A DNA stretch of 49,410 nucleotides from Microvirga sp. BSC39. Lineage in GTDB: Bacteria; Pseudomonadota; Alphaproteobacteria; Rhizobiales; Beijerinckiaceae. The translations under genes and the position numbers were made by a program. Each line of letters opens with the position of its first letter. Position 1 is the first letter of the stretch. The notes under the pieces are model-generated. The model was not told the DNA's origin and made no database searches. It saw nothing but the letters and a program-made list of their open reading frames with translations. The stretch is from contig NZ_JPUG01000044.1 in NCBI RefSeq assembly GCF_000739015.1, forward strand, positions 1 to 49,410, written 5' to 3'. Below, in pieces: positions 17,977 to 26,834 of this stretch.

Positions 17977-20535
17977 TCACCTCGTCGTTGCAACGAGGGC
18001 CGGATCCGAGCCCGCCACACTGGCGTTATCATGTGTTAGGTATGGGCTCACGCGTCCTAAGAAGCTTTCATGGCTACAGGTACGCTCAACGTAAGAAAGG
18101 CCCCGGTCCACCTGAGCCCGGTATTCGGCATGATCGTTCCACAAACGCTGGATAATTCCAGGAACATCACTTGGCTCGGCGTATACAGCCGCATCACCAA
18201 ACGTGTCCCGAAAATGATGCGGAAGAATGACTGGGACACCGGTCGCCATGGCCTCCATGGGAGCCCTGCCAAACGCTTCAATCAGGTCCGGATGAGGAAA
18301 ATAGACAAAGAAATCGAGGTCGGCCAGGAAGGACGCAACATCGACGCTGTTGAAGGGCAGGACGTTCCAATTGTCAGGTTTGCGGCCCAGCTGCGCGATC
18401 GCGTGAGCGGCTCCACCAAGGATCCGCACCTCGACAGGAGCATCGACGCAGTAGGCGGCCATGAGGCTCTCAACATCATCTGGCCATTTGTCATGGTGGT
18501 CTCGCCCGTGACGACCGATAACAGGGAGGCGATGGGGCGTGCGGTCCGGGGGCTGATGGCGCCTCCACTGCGTATAATTGATCAATGGCGTCCAGTTAGT
18601 CGGTGTCAGGTCTATATCGGCATCAGTATCTTCCAGGATCCGCCTGAGCAAAGGTGACAAGGGAGCGGCTTGGGGTTTTACGCCAAAAACACGCTCGGCA
18701 TTCTGGAGTGCTTGATGAGGATCGTAAGCGCTGCGACCTCCGATCCGTCGGGTCATCGGCGACTGATTAAAAATGACAACACAGGCACCGCACTCAATTT
18801 GGGGGAGCGCCGCCGGCTGCGTCATCAACAGGTTGGGATGATTCACGATGACCAGATCGCATGCAATGCGCTCGCCGGGAACAACCACGTCTATCAACCC
18901 TTCGTGGATGAGCTTCCTCAGGCGGGGCTGTGTGGGATGACTCACATTCTCACTGCGGGGCCAATGCCAAACAGCCTGCTTCAAGCCACCCTCGGCCGCA
19001 GCCTGCCACATGTTCATATTGCTCGATGTCGTTCCCCCGGGGAGGGTAAGATCAGACACAAACAGGATGTCGTATCGTAGAGCGCCAGGATCCCGCGTGC
19101 GCACAATGTGAGGGACAGGAAAAGCCCGACCCTGCTCAGGAAGTTGGAGATTGTCCGACAGGGAGTGCCAATATTCAAACGCTTCACGGTATTCGCGGCG
19201 CGCACCATAATGGAAGCTCTGCTTCCCTGTGACGGAGTGTTGGGTCAGCGACCCGGGGCTTGTGAGGATGAGGGTCAGGGGAATGTCACTAGCAATGCGT
19301 TTGCAGGGAGTGCTGTAGTATTTCTGGGCCCGCACATAGAGTTCCGCATCACCGCCAAAACGGACCTTGTCCCAGCCGCCTAACTGAACGAGATCTTTCC
19401 GCCGGTACAGGATCGATGACATGTTGACGACCACGATCCGGCCATCTTGGGGCTGCGTGAAAAAGTTCAGGCCCTGCGAGACCCTCACGCCGCTCGTCAC
19501 ATTGAACTTCGAACCATTCTCGAGCGCATCCTTGACTTGAAGTGCGATCTTCTGCGGGTGTGACCAATCATCGGCATCATGAACTGTCACAAAGTCGCCG
19601 GTGGCCTGCGCGAGACCAGTATTTCGGGCAGCGTAGGCGCCACTGTTGGTTTGGTGCGCGATTACCTTGACTCGGCTGTCTTGCTCGGCGAAATCCCGAA
19701 TAACGTCAGCTGTCTTGTCTGTACTTGCATCGTCCACAACAATGACCTCCAGATTTCGCCAAGTCTGACACAATATGCCTTCAAGAGCGGTCCTAAGCGT
19801 ACTAGCCGCGTTGAAGGCCGGAACTATGATGCTGACCTTGGCCGCTGAGCAGTCGTCCTCCGGCACCGCTCCAGGCACACAAAGATTGTCGATTGCCATC
19901 TTCTGAGCTTGGCTTCGAAGAGATAAGGGAGCCAGTGCTCCGCAACCCAAGACGCGATTCACCCATGCAAGACGCGCGGCGTCATCGTTAGGATCTTTTG
20001 CGTCGATAGTATTGGCTGCTGCAAGCAGCAACTCCGGATGATCATTGTTCTGTGCGCCAAGCGCCTCCTGCGCCGCCAAGTAGGCATCAAACGCTTGGCC
20101 ATTGGATAGCAGAGCATTGATCTCGAGCAACTGGAACGGCACGAGTGAAGTCATATTGGGAGCAGCCCGCCTGAGGGCGTAAAAACAGGCGAGCGCTTGC
20201 GCGTGGTCTTGAGCGGCCATGCTCCGGCGCGCGAGCGCCCACAACGCATAGGCTCGGGCAAGCCTATCTGCAAACGGGTCCTGCCAAATCCGACGGAGTT
20301 CGGCCTCGGAGCAGTGCCCAAATGAACTCCAGAGGCTCCCTTCGAGTGCAGGGAATACCGAGCGGGGATTGGCCAATACGCCAGACAATCGCCGTCGGGA
20401 CAGTACCGCATCTTGAGCAATTGTGGCGATCAGGCGGCGGGTAGCCGCTTTGGGCAGGATCCGCTTTGCGCCCTTCCGGATGAAAGCTGGGCAATACTCA
20501 ATCGCCTTGAAAATTAATGACTTTGTAATGTTCAC
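17977..20535 (-). CDS. Large glycosyltransferase: helical N-terminus, GT2, and GT4-like C-terminal domain
   Basis: 852 residues. Residues 1-230 are helical and TPR-like. A GT2 domain covers about 233-480: VSIIVPAFNAASTLRTALEG, VIVVDDASTDKT, SGAYAARNTGLA, HDADDWSHPQKIA. The block YREAFEYWHSLSDNLQLP follows. Residues about 510-830 form a second, GT-B-like module (DILFVSDLTLPGGTTSSN, then PHPDLIEAFGRAPMEAMATGVPVILP), the acidic EAFGR and EAMA..VPV motifs of GT4 retaining transferases. The GT2 half is a close relative of the C-terminal half of the gene at 16049-17638. The protein probably makes two different linkages in one chain. It is transcribed alone, towards its paralogue. Confidence 0.82.
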   Translation of the reverse strand: MNITKSLIFKAIEYCPAFIRKGAKRILPKAATRRLIATIAQDAVLSRRRLSGVLANPRSVFPALEGSLWSSFGHCSEAELRRIWQDPFADRLARAYALWALARRSMAAQDHAQALACFYALRRAAPNMTSLVPFQLLEINALLSNGQAFDAYLAAQEALGAQNNDHPELLLAAANTIDAKDPNDDAARLAWVNRVLGCGALAPLSLRSQAQKMAIDNLCVPGAVPEDDCSAAKVSIIVPAFNAASTLRTALEGILCQTWRNLEVIVVDDASTDKTADVIRDFAEQDSRVKVIAHQTNSGAYAARNTGLAQATGDFVTVHDADDWSHPQKIALQVKDALENGSKFNVTSGVRVSQGLNFFTQPQDGRIVVVNMSSILYRRKDLVQLGGWDKVRFGGDAELYVRAQKYYSTPCKRIASDIPLTLILTSPGSLTQHSVTGKQSFHYGARREYREAFEYWHSLSDNLQLPEQGRAFPVPHIVRTRDPGALRYDILFVSDLTLPGGTTSSNMNMWQAAAEGGLKQAVWHWPRSENVSHPTQPRLRKLIHEGLIDVVVPGERIACDLVIVNHPNLLMTQPAALPQIECGACVVIFNQSPMTRRIGGRSAYDPHQALQNAERVFGVKPQAAPLSPLLRRILEDTDADIDLTPTNWTPLINYTQWRRHQPPDRTPHRLPVIGRHGRDHHDKWPDDVESLMAAYCVDAPVEVRILGGAAHAIAQLGRKPDNWNVLPFNSVDVASFLADLDFFVYFPHPDLIEAFGRAPMEAMATGVPVILPHHFRDTFGDAAVYAEPSDVPGIIQRLWNDHAEYRAQVDRGLSYVERTCSHESFLGRVSPYLTHDNASVAGSDPALVATTR

Positions 20536-20898
20536 TGCGTCCCCTCCGAGGCCGCTCAGATGTTAGTAGTTACTTGACCGTAAGCTTGCAAGGCATTGTA
20601 CAATTGTCACCAGGACAGATGCTTTAAAGCTGCTTCGCACCTTAGCTCCCAAGTGTCAGCATGCCTGCATAATCCCGAGCAACCTGCTTGGGAAGTCGAA
20701 TCGTAACCGTTGAGAAAGTCTTTGGCCCGGCATTGATCGGGACGATATTAATACGCTCGTCAGTTGTGCCCAGCAGCTACGGCTCCCAACACTTTCACAG
20801 CATAGCCTGGAGATTGACGCATTTGGCAACAGTGAGGGGATTGCTCGCATCAGTTTGATACAGGGCGCCTGGGGCAATTGAAGGGAACTTGCCTGCTA
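20536..20898. other. Intergenic region (363 bases), no gene seen
   Basis: This stretch lies between the start of the 852-residue glycosyltransferase and the end of the minus-strand three-gene operon. It should carry the promoter of the former. Short open frames on the minus strand (for example 20656-20877) lack ribosome binding sites and family features. Confidence 0.5.
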
Positions 20899-21663
20899 TC
20901 AAGTTGTTCTGTCGGCCTTCGCTGAAGCCTTGGGGAGGACGATCACGCTGTCGGTGACATACCCTGTGTCTTGGCAGACAAAGGTTGCGCCGGCGTCCTC
21001 GCCAAAGGCGCTTTCCGGTTTGAACGATGCGGCCTTGCCCCATCCTCGCTGGCGAAGCCATTCGATGAAAGCATGGGTGCGGAGTGGCCGCTTGAGTACA
21101 TGCCACTTCAGCTTCAGCCCAGAAACGGTGAAGATCTGCTCCCCGTGGGAGGACAAGAGCGCATCAACTCTCATCAGGGCCTTCTGTGGAGCAAGCCCAC
21201 TGTCGCTAAGCCAATCTGAATGCAGGCAGAGATCAACAGTCCCATTCAATTCTGGTGGGACTTGGGCTAAGTCGCGCGCAAAGGAGACGTTGGCCATTCC
21301 GTCGCAGATAGGTCTCAGGATGCTATCGGAGCCAAGGACCAGAAGGCGCCGGTCGGGCACTTGTGCATGGCCATATACAGCGAGAGCGTGTAGACGCTGC
21401 TGCGGAGAGGAACTGCATCCTATGCAACTGATCTTTGCCTCATGATCGGTTGAGGAGGTGAGGGGGGTACCGCAAATCGGGCATTCCGGCTTGATTGGGC
21501 GTCGCTTGCGCTGAGCCGTGCCAGACTTATGACCAGCACCAACGCCCGTTGGAGCGGGCAACGGTGTTGTCGCCACTGCTCCTACAAAGCCCTGGGGAAG
21601 CCGCTGCTTCAGAAAAATGCGGAGCGTGAGTGGCGTAAGGTCCTTGAGCTTTCTCAAAATCAT
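20899..21663 (-). CDS. Zinc-ribbon protein with methyltransferase-like domain, function unknown
   Basis: 254 residues. The N-terminal 55 residues are basic and unstructured. They are followed by a zinc ribbon CPICG (about residue 61) and CIGC (about 80). The rest, from RRLLVLGSDSILRPICDG to FVCQDTGYVTDSVIVLP, has the strand-helix order of a Rossmann or class I SAM-methyltransferase fold. The glycine-rich SAM loop is weak (VLGSDS), so activity is doubtful. Its start overlaps the stop of the preceding gene by four bases (21660-21663), so translation is coupled. It is the last of three overlapping genes and probably acts with them in glycan modification. I do not recognise the family. Confidence 0.55.
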   Translation of the reverse strand: MILRKLKDLTPLTLRIFLKQRLPQGFVGAVATTPLPAPTGVGAGHKSGTAQRKRRPIKPECPICGTPLTSSTDHEAKISCIGCSSSPQQRLHALAVYGHAQVPDRRLLVLGSDSILRPICDGMANVSFARDLAQVPPELNGTVDLCLHSDWLSDSGLAPQKALMRVDALLSSHGEQIFTVSGLKLKWHVLKRPLRTHAFIEWLRQRGWGKAASFKPESAFGEDAGATFVCQDTGYVTDSVIVLPKASAKADRTT

Positions 21664-22637
21664 TGGTTGCTGTCTTCGGCTAGATTTTTATCGCATAAGC
21701 AGACTTTCGCGACACCGGCCTCGCGAAGATGCGCTTGTATGAAGCAGTGCTCCCGTTGGGAGAATTGGTGGCCGGCCTGACCGAGGACTTGAAGCCGCTC
21801 AGAGGCGGCAACCATCGTCTTCGTATCTCCGTTCGCTCGCGCCCGCAGAAGAATCGCGATCCAAAAATCAGGTAGATCCTCTGGAGCACTCGTATGCTCA
21901 TGCCTTTCGAAGAAAAACATCTCAAGGGCTGCAGGCTCGGGCAGGAATTTGGACAAGGCTGGTAACTCAACCTGAAGGAAGGGAGCTTCGACAGCGACAT
22001 TCACGGCAGCCAGAAGGGCCGTCACCCGGGCAAATAGCTGCCTTTCCTCCGCTGTCAAATCCTGAACAGGCACAAGAAAACGCGCAAGGCTCAGGTCTTC
22101 GGCATACAAAAGTGCCGCTGCGATGAGCGGGAGAATCGCGTGCAGCTGGCCATCCCGGCGAGCAAACAGTCCGAAATTTGAAGAGATAACAGCTTGACGA
22201 GGGCTGATTGCAGTCGTGTAGGCGCTCTCGCTCAGCCGCAACATCACATCGTGCCGGCGCGCCCGCAGCAGTGCCGCGGAGCGGTATGAACCATCACATA
22301 AATGGACGGTTCGTGTCCCCGATGGAATGCGCGCCGGCTTGAGCTCCACGTGATCGAGAATGATCTTTCTTGGCAAGAACAGGTCGCGCAGCGAACCGGC
22401 AATTTCTACGCCACAGCCTTGGATCGGCGACAGTCGACCCGATACATAGGGCAACAGAAGCAGGGCCTGAGCGGCCGCGGCGCGATCCTTGTTGTGCTCA
22501 ATGATGCGGCCGTCCAGCCACGCAATGCTGGCGGGAGGAAAGGCATCGTAATTGTCTGGTACGCACCGGATGGTCGTGATCTGCTTCGAAGGGTCGAACA
22601 CGGTCTCGATCTGCAAGTCAAGCTCCTCCTTGACCAT
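21660..22637 (-). CDS. Protein of unknown function, middle gene of glycan operon
   Basis: 325 residues, soluble, no signal peptide or membrane segment. The first third is beta-rich (TTIRCVPDNYDAFPPASIAW, HVELKPARIPSGTRTVHLCD); the second half is helical (LIAAALLYAEDLSLARFL, TALLAAVNVAVEAP), and the last 60 residues contain CFIQAHLREAGVAKVCLC. I recognise no catalytic motif. Its start lies 20 bases inside the end of the upstream double-GT2 gene and its stop overlaps the next start, which indicates an obligate partner of those two proteins. The ORF track of the opposite strand is a shadow. Confidence 0.65.
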   Translation of the reverse strand: MVKEELDLQIETVFDPSKQITTIRCVPDNYDAFPPASIAWLDGRIIEHNKDRAAAAQALLLLPYVSGRLSPIQGCGVEIAGSLRDLFLPRKIILDHVELKPARIPSGTRTVHLCDGSYRSAALLRARRHDVMLRLSESAYTTAISPRQAVISSNFGLFARRDGQLHAILPLIAAALLYAEDLSLARFLVPVQDLTAEERQLFARVTALLAAVNVAVEAPFLQVELPALSKFLPEPAALEMFFFERHEHTSAPEDLPDFWIAILLRARANGDTKTMVAASERLQVLGQAGHQFSQREHCFIQAHLREAGVAKVCLCDKNLAEDSNQ

Positions 22638-24690
22638 GGCTGGCTGTCAGAAAACGTCGCAGTTTTGCATGCACGAGGGCTCTCACAGAGGGCTGGAGCG
22701 GAGGAAGCGCTAGCGTGAATCCAAAATCTCCGTTGGCAATCAGGCCACAATGGCTGCAATGCTTTTCCAGAACACCGAGCAGGTGTTCTATCTCTCCGTT
22801 GACAGCAAAATGACTTTCCTCTCTGGAACCCGCCCTTGTGACATCCGCCTCAAGAGTCGGAACATCGGGATAGGCCAATGGGAGCGTCAATTGGCTAATC
22901 TGTTTGATCATCCCAAGCGTGGATAGGCGAGAAACGATATCGTCAATGTTTCGACTAGGCTCCTCAGGTATGGTAACGGCTTTGATCCCTTTCGCCGGCC
23001 CCGTCGCGAACTCGAGGTGAAGACAGTGACTGGCTGACAGTATCGTCCCAAGAGCTTGGAACTGACCACTCCGTGCAGTTAATGGTGCATCAAGCTCAAT
23101 TCTTGCTCTCTTTGCCGTCAATCTTGGTGGCAGATGCTGCGCAGCATCTACAAGTTCGGTGAAGGGGATCGTTGCTTCCTGAGTGGCTTTTGCGGCAGTC
23201 TTGTATTGCTGCTCAAGCTCCACCGATATGGATCCTCTGTCCATCGCCTTGCTGACTGCGACGGTTAAACCCGGTGTCACACTGTCTGTGCCGGTGAGAT
23301 GATGGGAGTGCGAGCGACGAAGAATGACATAGTGACCACAATGGCATAGACGTACGCCGCCTCGTGCAATCCTGTTGAACAAGTGATAGTCCGGGTTGGC
23401 GAGGAAGCTCTCATTGTACCGATAGAACCCGAGCACCTGACGCCGAATAAGGACACTGCCAGGCACGAGAGTTCTCGTGAACATTAATGAGGGCCGGTCG
23501 AACGTTGTCCGGCCCGGTTGCGGCGTCAACGCGCCGGTTTCATCATCGAAGTCGATCCAGCCACCGTAGGAACCTGCACAGTCATCGATAACTGCGCCAA
23601 GTTGGTGTTCCAAACGGTGCGGGAGCATCAGGTCGCTGTCGTCATGGAGCGCAATAAACTCACCACGCGCAATTCGATTGGCGGCGTTTCTTGCAAAGCT
23701 GATCCCTCTGCTGCGTTCGAGATGCAACAATCGAATCCGATCATCCGCAAACTCGTCCAGCGCTGGTTTGAGATAATCGCTCGATCCATCATCTACGACG
23801 ATAAGCTCAAAGTCTTGGAAGGTCTGGCTGAGGCAACTCGCTACGGACTCTCGCAGTAGGGTCGGACGGTCCTTGGTCGTGATGACAATCGAAACCGTTG
23901 GCACAAAAGAGGATGCCCCGCGGTACGATTGGCCCAGATTGCGCACGATTGTGCGGTCTTCTTGTAGAATTTGCCTGTTCTGCTGAACGATTTTGGTCCC
24001 CGCCGGGGAGGTGCCCCTCGAGTCGGGGGGGTGCCAGATATGATAGATCCGTGCCTCAGGATCCTCCACCCAATTGAACAAAGAGCCGGACCGGCGAGCT
24101 CGCTGAACGAAGTCGGTGTCCTCACCCCCCCACACCGTCATCCGTTCCTCAAATCCATGCAGTCTTGAGAACAGAGCTCTCGTGAAAGTCGCCGAGCCCC
24201 CCATTCCCCAGCGGGGGCGAATAGACGAAACTTGAAAGAGTTGCTCCCAGTCAAGGTGAGCGAGATTGTCAGCTCCAAAACCTTCGGGAAGGTCCCTGCA
24301 TTGAATTATCTGAACAGAATTCGGCATAATGGCCAGATGCGTCAGAAGGATCTCATGCGCGCGTGGTGAGAAGATAATGTCAGCATCTGTGGTCAGGATG
24401 TTCTCGCTCGAGGCTTCCCTTATGCCCAAGTTGAGAGCGGCCGAACGACTCCAGATTTTCGCCTCAGTGTAGATATACTTGCATTTATACTTGTGGGCAA
24501 CAGCCTGGATTTCTTGCTTATTATCCGAGCCATAATCAGAGATCACAATTTCAATGTCGTGAATACTGGACTGAAGGTGGGATCGAATGGCAATTTCAAG
24601 CCTGTCGAGGCCCCAGTTCCGGATGCCGATCACCACACTTAGGAGTGGCTGTCGAACGCCTCCTTGCGAGAAAAGCATCGTTGTATCCAT
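22618..24690 (-). CDS. Bifunctional glycosyltransferase with two GT2 domains
   Basis: 690 residues. The first GT-A domain (about 15-240) reads LLSVVIGIRNWGLDRLEIAI, VISDYGSDNK, SAALNLGIREA, TTDADIIF and WGGEDTDFVQRARRSG, the last being the galactosyltransferase-type C-terminal motif found in chondroitin/heparosan synthases. The second GT2 (about 265-480) reads VSIVITTKDRPTLLRESVAS, LIVVDDGSSD, SFARNAANRIARG and ALHDDSDLMLPHRL. The remaining 200 residues are a domain I cannot name. Two linked GT2 domains suggest a polymerase-like enzyme that alternates two sugars. First gene of the overlapping operon 24690-20899 on the minus strand. Confidence 0.8.
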   Translation of the reverse strand: MDTTMLFSQGGVRQPLLSVVIGIRNWGLDRLEIAIRSHLQSSIHDIEIVISDYGSDNKQEIQAVAHKYKCKYIYTEAKIWSRSAALNLGIREASSENILTTDADIIFSPRAHEILLTHLAIMPNSVQIIQCRDLPEGFGADNLAHLDWEQLFQVSSIRPRWGMGGSATFTRALFSRLHGFEERMTVWGGEDTDFVQRARRSGSLFNWVEDPEARIYHIWHPPDSRGTSPAGTKIVQQNRQILQEDRTIVRNLGQSYRGASSFVPTVSIVITTKDRPTLLRESVASCLSQTFQDFELIVVDDGSSDYLKPALDEFADDRIRLLHLERSRGISFARNAANRIARGEFIALHDDSDLMLPHRLEHQLGAVIDDCAGSYGGWIDFDDETGALTPQPGRTTFDRPSLMFTRTLVPGSVLIRRQVLGFYRYNESFLANPDYHLFNRIARGGVRLCHCGHYVILRRSHSHHLTGTDSVTPGLTVAVSKAMDRGSISVELEQQYKTAAKATQEATIPFTELVDAAQHLPPRLTAKRARIELDAPLTARSGQFQALGTILSASHCLHLEFATGPAKGIKAVTIPEEPSRNIDDIVSRLSTLGMIKQISQLTLPLAYPDVPTLEADVTRAGSREESHFAVNGEIEHLLGVLEKHCSHCGLIANGDFGFTLALPPLQPSVRALVHAKLRRFLTASHGQGGA

Positions 24691-25377
24691 TCCGGGCCTG
24701 CCGCTGTTGGCTATGTAATGAGCTTACTAGCGTCGAGAGAGTGGTTTGAGAAGAGCGTCGTAGCACAACCGCCCGCCTCACGAACTATGGCGACCAAGCG
24801 TGAGTGGGAGCGCTTGTACGCCCCAGCAATCCGGCTGCACACAGAAGCAAGTCGGGTTTGGATTGCCATCGTCTGGCTCATGCCACATGTCCTGGCCCAG
24901 GAACATGTGCTCTAATGTGTAGCCACTCCGATCGGATCAGCCTCAAGCGTGTGAGTGATGGCCCAGCGCACATCCGCATCGTTGATGCGGCGGGGCATGC
25001 TAGGCCCAAGGCCGATCCAGCAATTCCTCCAGGCCGTGCTGGTCAAAACACCAATGCCACGATTGCGCAGTTGGGTGGCTCACATCACGCGTTTGTGCCA
25101 TGCCGGTCTTGGTGGCCTCGGGCTCACAAAGGCCAAAATGATACTGCCGCAGATTGAGGCTCCACGCCGTCTGTTCGGCCGCGGCCAAGCTTCCCTGGCA
25201 ACGCGATTTGAATGTCCAGGATGAAGCACTGAGCCTGACAGTCTAGCATGATCACCTTCTGCGTTCGGGTCAAACATCACTACCGCAGAGGTAGCCAGTC
25301 ATAAATCACTGGACCCAGACCGCCCTAGAGATGCTTCTCTAATCCGCTTTTGGCCTGAAGGCATTCCGTGGCTCGAA
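24691..25377. other. 687-base region with only an IS630 remnant
   Basis: No intact gene is visible between the double-GT2 gene and the PP-loop gene. The middle part carries a decayed IS630-type sequence on the minus strand, listed separately. The start of the three-gene operon lies at 24690, so its promoter should lie in the first 100-150 bases. Confidence 0.5.
24800..25190 (-). pseudogene. IS630-family transposase, decayed N-terminal remnant
   Basis: Reading the minus strand across several frames gives pieces of the IS630 helix-turn-helix region: QSWHWCFDQHGLEELLDRPW, then after a frameshift MPRRINDADVRWAITHTLEA and DPIGVATH, a stop, STCSWARTCGMSQTMA, then a weak FCVQPD. The order matches the family pattern (W..RFDQHGL..L.DRP, PRRI.DADV, THTLE.DPIGATHWS, MSQ, FGLQPHR). 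At least three frame disruptions and a stop are present. The boundaries are approximate. Confidence 0.55.
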
Positions 25378-26793
25378 TCATTCTCGGCTCTCGATGAGCG
25401 ACTTCAATTCCTTTGCATATCTAACAATTTGCGGATCGCTGCCGATATTTGTGACATTCCAGTTCTGTAGATTTCGGAGATCCTCATCAGACATTGGATC
25501 CAGGAAGCGGGATAGCTTCTCTTTCAGGCCCAAGCGATATTCGGGCGGAGCTTGCTCAATGTAAGAAGGGATATACTTGGTCATCCAATTGACGGGGACC
25601 TGGCCGCCCCGGACCCGTTGCTTTAATGCAAGCATGATCGGGTGCTTCCCTTCATACCGCGAGGCCGTGAACGCATAGACATTTTCCAGTTTGATAGGAA
25701 TTTCCTTCAAGTTTCTGGCAATGTCAGAATCTGAGAAGAAGCGATCAAACTGACGGTCGCTCGGCCACTGTCCTGTAACGGTGGCATCTAAAAGACTTTT
25801 CCGGAAGCATTTTATGCAGCGCCCGCAAGGCTTGACGGTTCCACTTTGGCAGGACTGAATGTAGTGTTTGTAAGCGGATGACAAGGCGATTCTACTGGTC
25901 GCGACTTCGCTCAATCCAACAACCGGGTTCAGGAACGGCAGACCTACAGTCGAAAGTAATGCGTTGTAATGCTTGAACGCGTTGCGGGTGGCGAAGTCCA
26001 CGTATTTGCCGGCACTGCCGAATTGATATGCAGCCTCTCCAATCGTTCCCCAGGCGATCGCATCCAAGTTGCGTGATTCTGCCATGAGGAGGAGGGGCAC
26101 CGAACATGATATGTTATGGGGGAATCCGACAGGATTCCGGACGTATTCCAGATCAGAGCCGACAACGAATGCCGTGTGTCCGGCTTCTTGCAACGCCTCG
26201 CAGAAGCGCTCCCCCGCCGCCGAGCTCTTATGGTAGGACTTTCTGTTGAGAGCTATCCTTTTTGCTGCACGCGCAGCCCTCTGAAATGCCGCCCAATAAG
26301 AGGTGTTGATCGGGTTCAGCGGGGCAATTCTTTTGTGGAAGAACAATTCAGTTTGAGCAGGCAGGAGCTCTAACGCAGCGGTTGAGTCCGCCCCCCCGCT
26401 GAAACACAGTCCAGGTTTTCCATTTTTCGGTCGAGCACGCGGGGCGAGATGATGATCGACAGGACCGATCTTGCAGTTTGGTTTGACCGCTCCGAATGCA
26501 TCCGCAAGTTGTGGGCTGATGCCGTCTTGGAAGGTCAGGGTCTCCGTTGCAAACGGCCCAGCAATTAGGAAAGCGCACAGGCCCATGATGTCTGGGTGAA
26601 CCCGGCCGACGTCGTAGGGCAAATCAATAGTAGCTTTGTGCGTTCCTAAAGTTATTCGGTCTTTATTAAGCTGTTCGTCCGCCGTCGGACGCAGACTAAA
26701 TACAACCCGATTGCCTACATTTTGATAGTTTATGAACATGCTTGTGTCTCTTACTATATCGACGCTATCAAAGCTTATGATATTTACTTGCAT
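25378..26793 (-). CDS. PP-loop ATP-pyrophosphatase-like protein (FSGGADS motif), function unknown
   Basis: 471 residues. The PP-loop GLCFSGGADSTAALELLP, the ATP-binding signature of the adenine nucleotide alpha-hydrolase superfamily, lies near residue 130. A cysteine cluster CQSGTVKPCGRCIKCFRKS near residue 315 could bind zinc, as in QueC and related enzymes. Between them lie FVVGSDLEYVRNP and FPHNISCSVPLLLMAESRNL. The first 120 residues are beta-rich and unlike QueC. The architecture resembles proteins I remember as DUF6395. Enzymes of this superfamily activate a carbonyl with ATP for amidation or thiolation. It stands alone between IS remnants, next to the polysaccharide island. A role in glycan or secondary-metabolite modification is inference. 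Confidence 0.65.
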   Translation of the reverse strand: MQVNIISFDSVDIVRDTSMFINYQNVGNRVVFSLRPTADEQLNKDRITLGTHKATIDLPYDVGRVHPDIMGLCAFLIAGPFATETLTFQDGISPQLADAFGAVKPNCKIGPVDHHLAPRARPKNGKPGLCFSGGADSTAALELLPAQTELFFHKRIAPLNPINTSYWAAFQRAARAAKRIALNRKSYHKSSAAGERFCEALQEAGHTAFVVGSDLEYVRNPVGFPHNISCSVPLLLMAESRNLDAIAWGTIGEAAYQFGSAGKYVDFATRNAFKHYNALLSTVGLPFLNPVVGLSEVATSRIALSSAYKHYIQSCQSGTVKPCGRCIKCFRKSLLDATVTGQWPSDRQFDRFFSDSDIARNLKEIPIKLENVYAFTASRYEGKHPIMLALKQRVRGGQVPVNWMTKYIPSYIEQAPPEYRLGLKEKLSRFLDPMSDEDLRNLQNWNVTNIGSDPQIVRYAKELKSLIESRE

Positions 26794-26834
26794 CCCGTTG
26801 CACCGAAGTCAAATCCGCAAGCTCAGTTGATATC

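Noticed and set aside
4556..25190. IS630 C-terminal part on the left and N-terminal part on the right, both minus strand, as one element split by the whole polysaccharide island
   Set aside because: The order and strand fit, but the left piece has the LDQAGWH...LLPLPSASPQLNP signature and the right piece the W..RFDQHGL..LDRP / DPIGATHWS signature, which belong to different IS630 subgroups. They are more likely two separate remnants.
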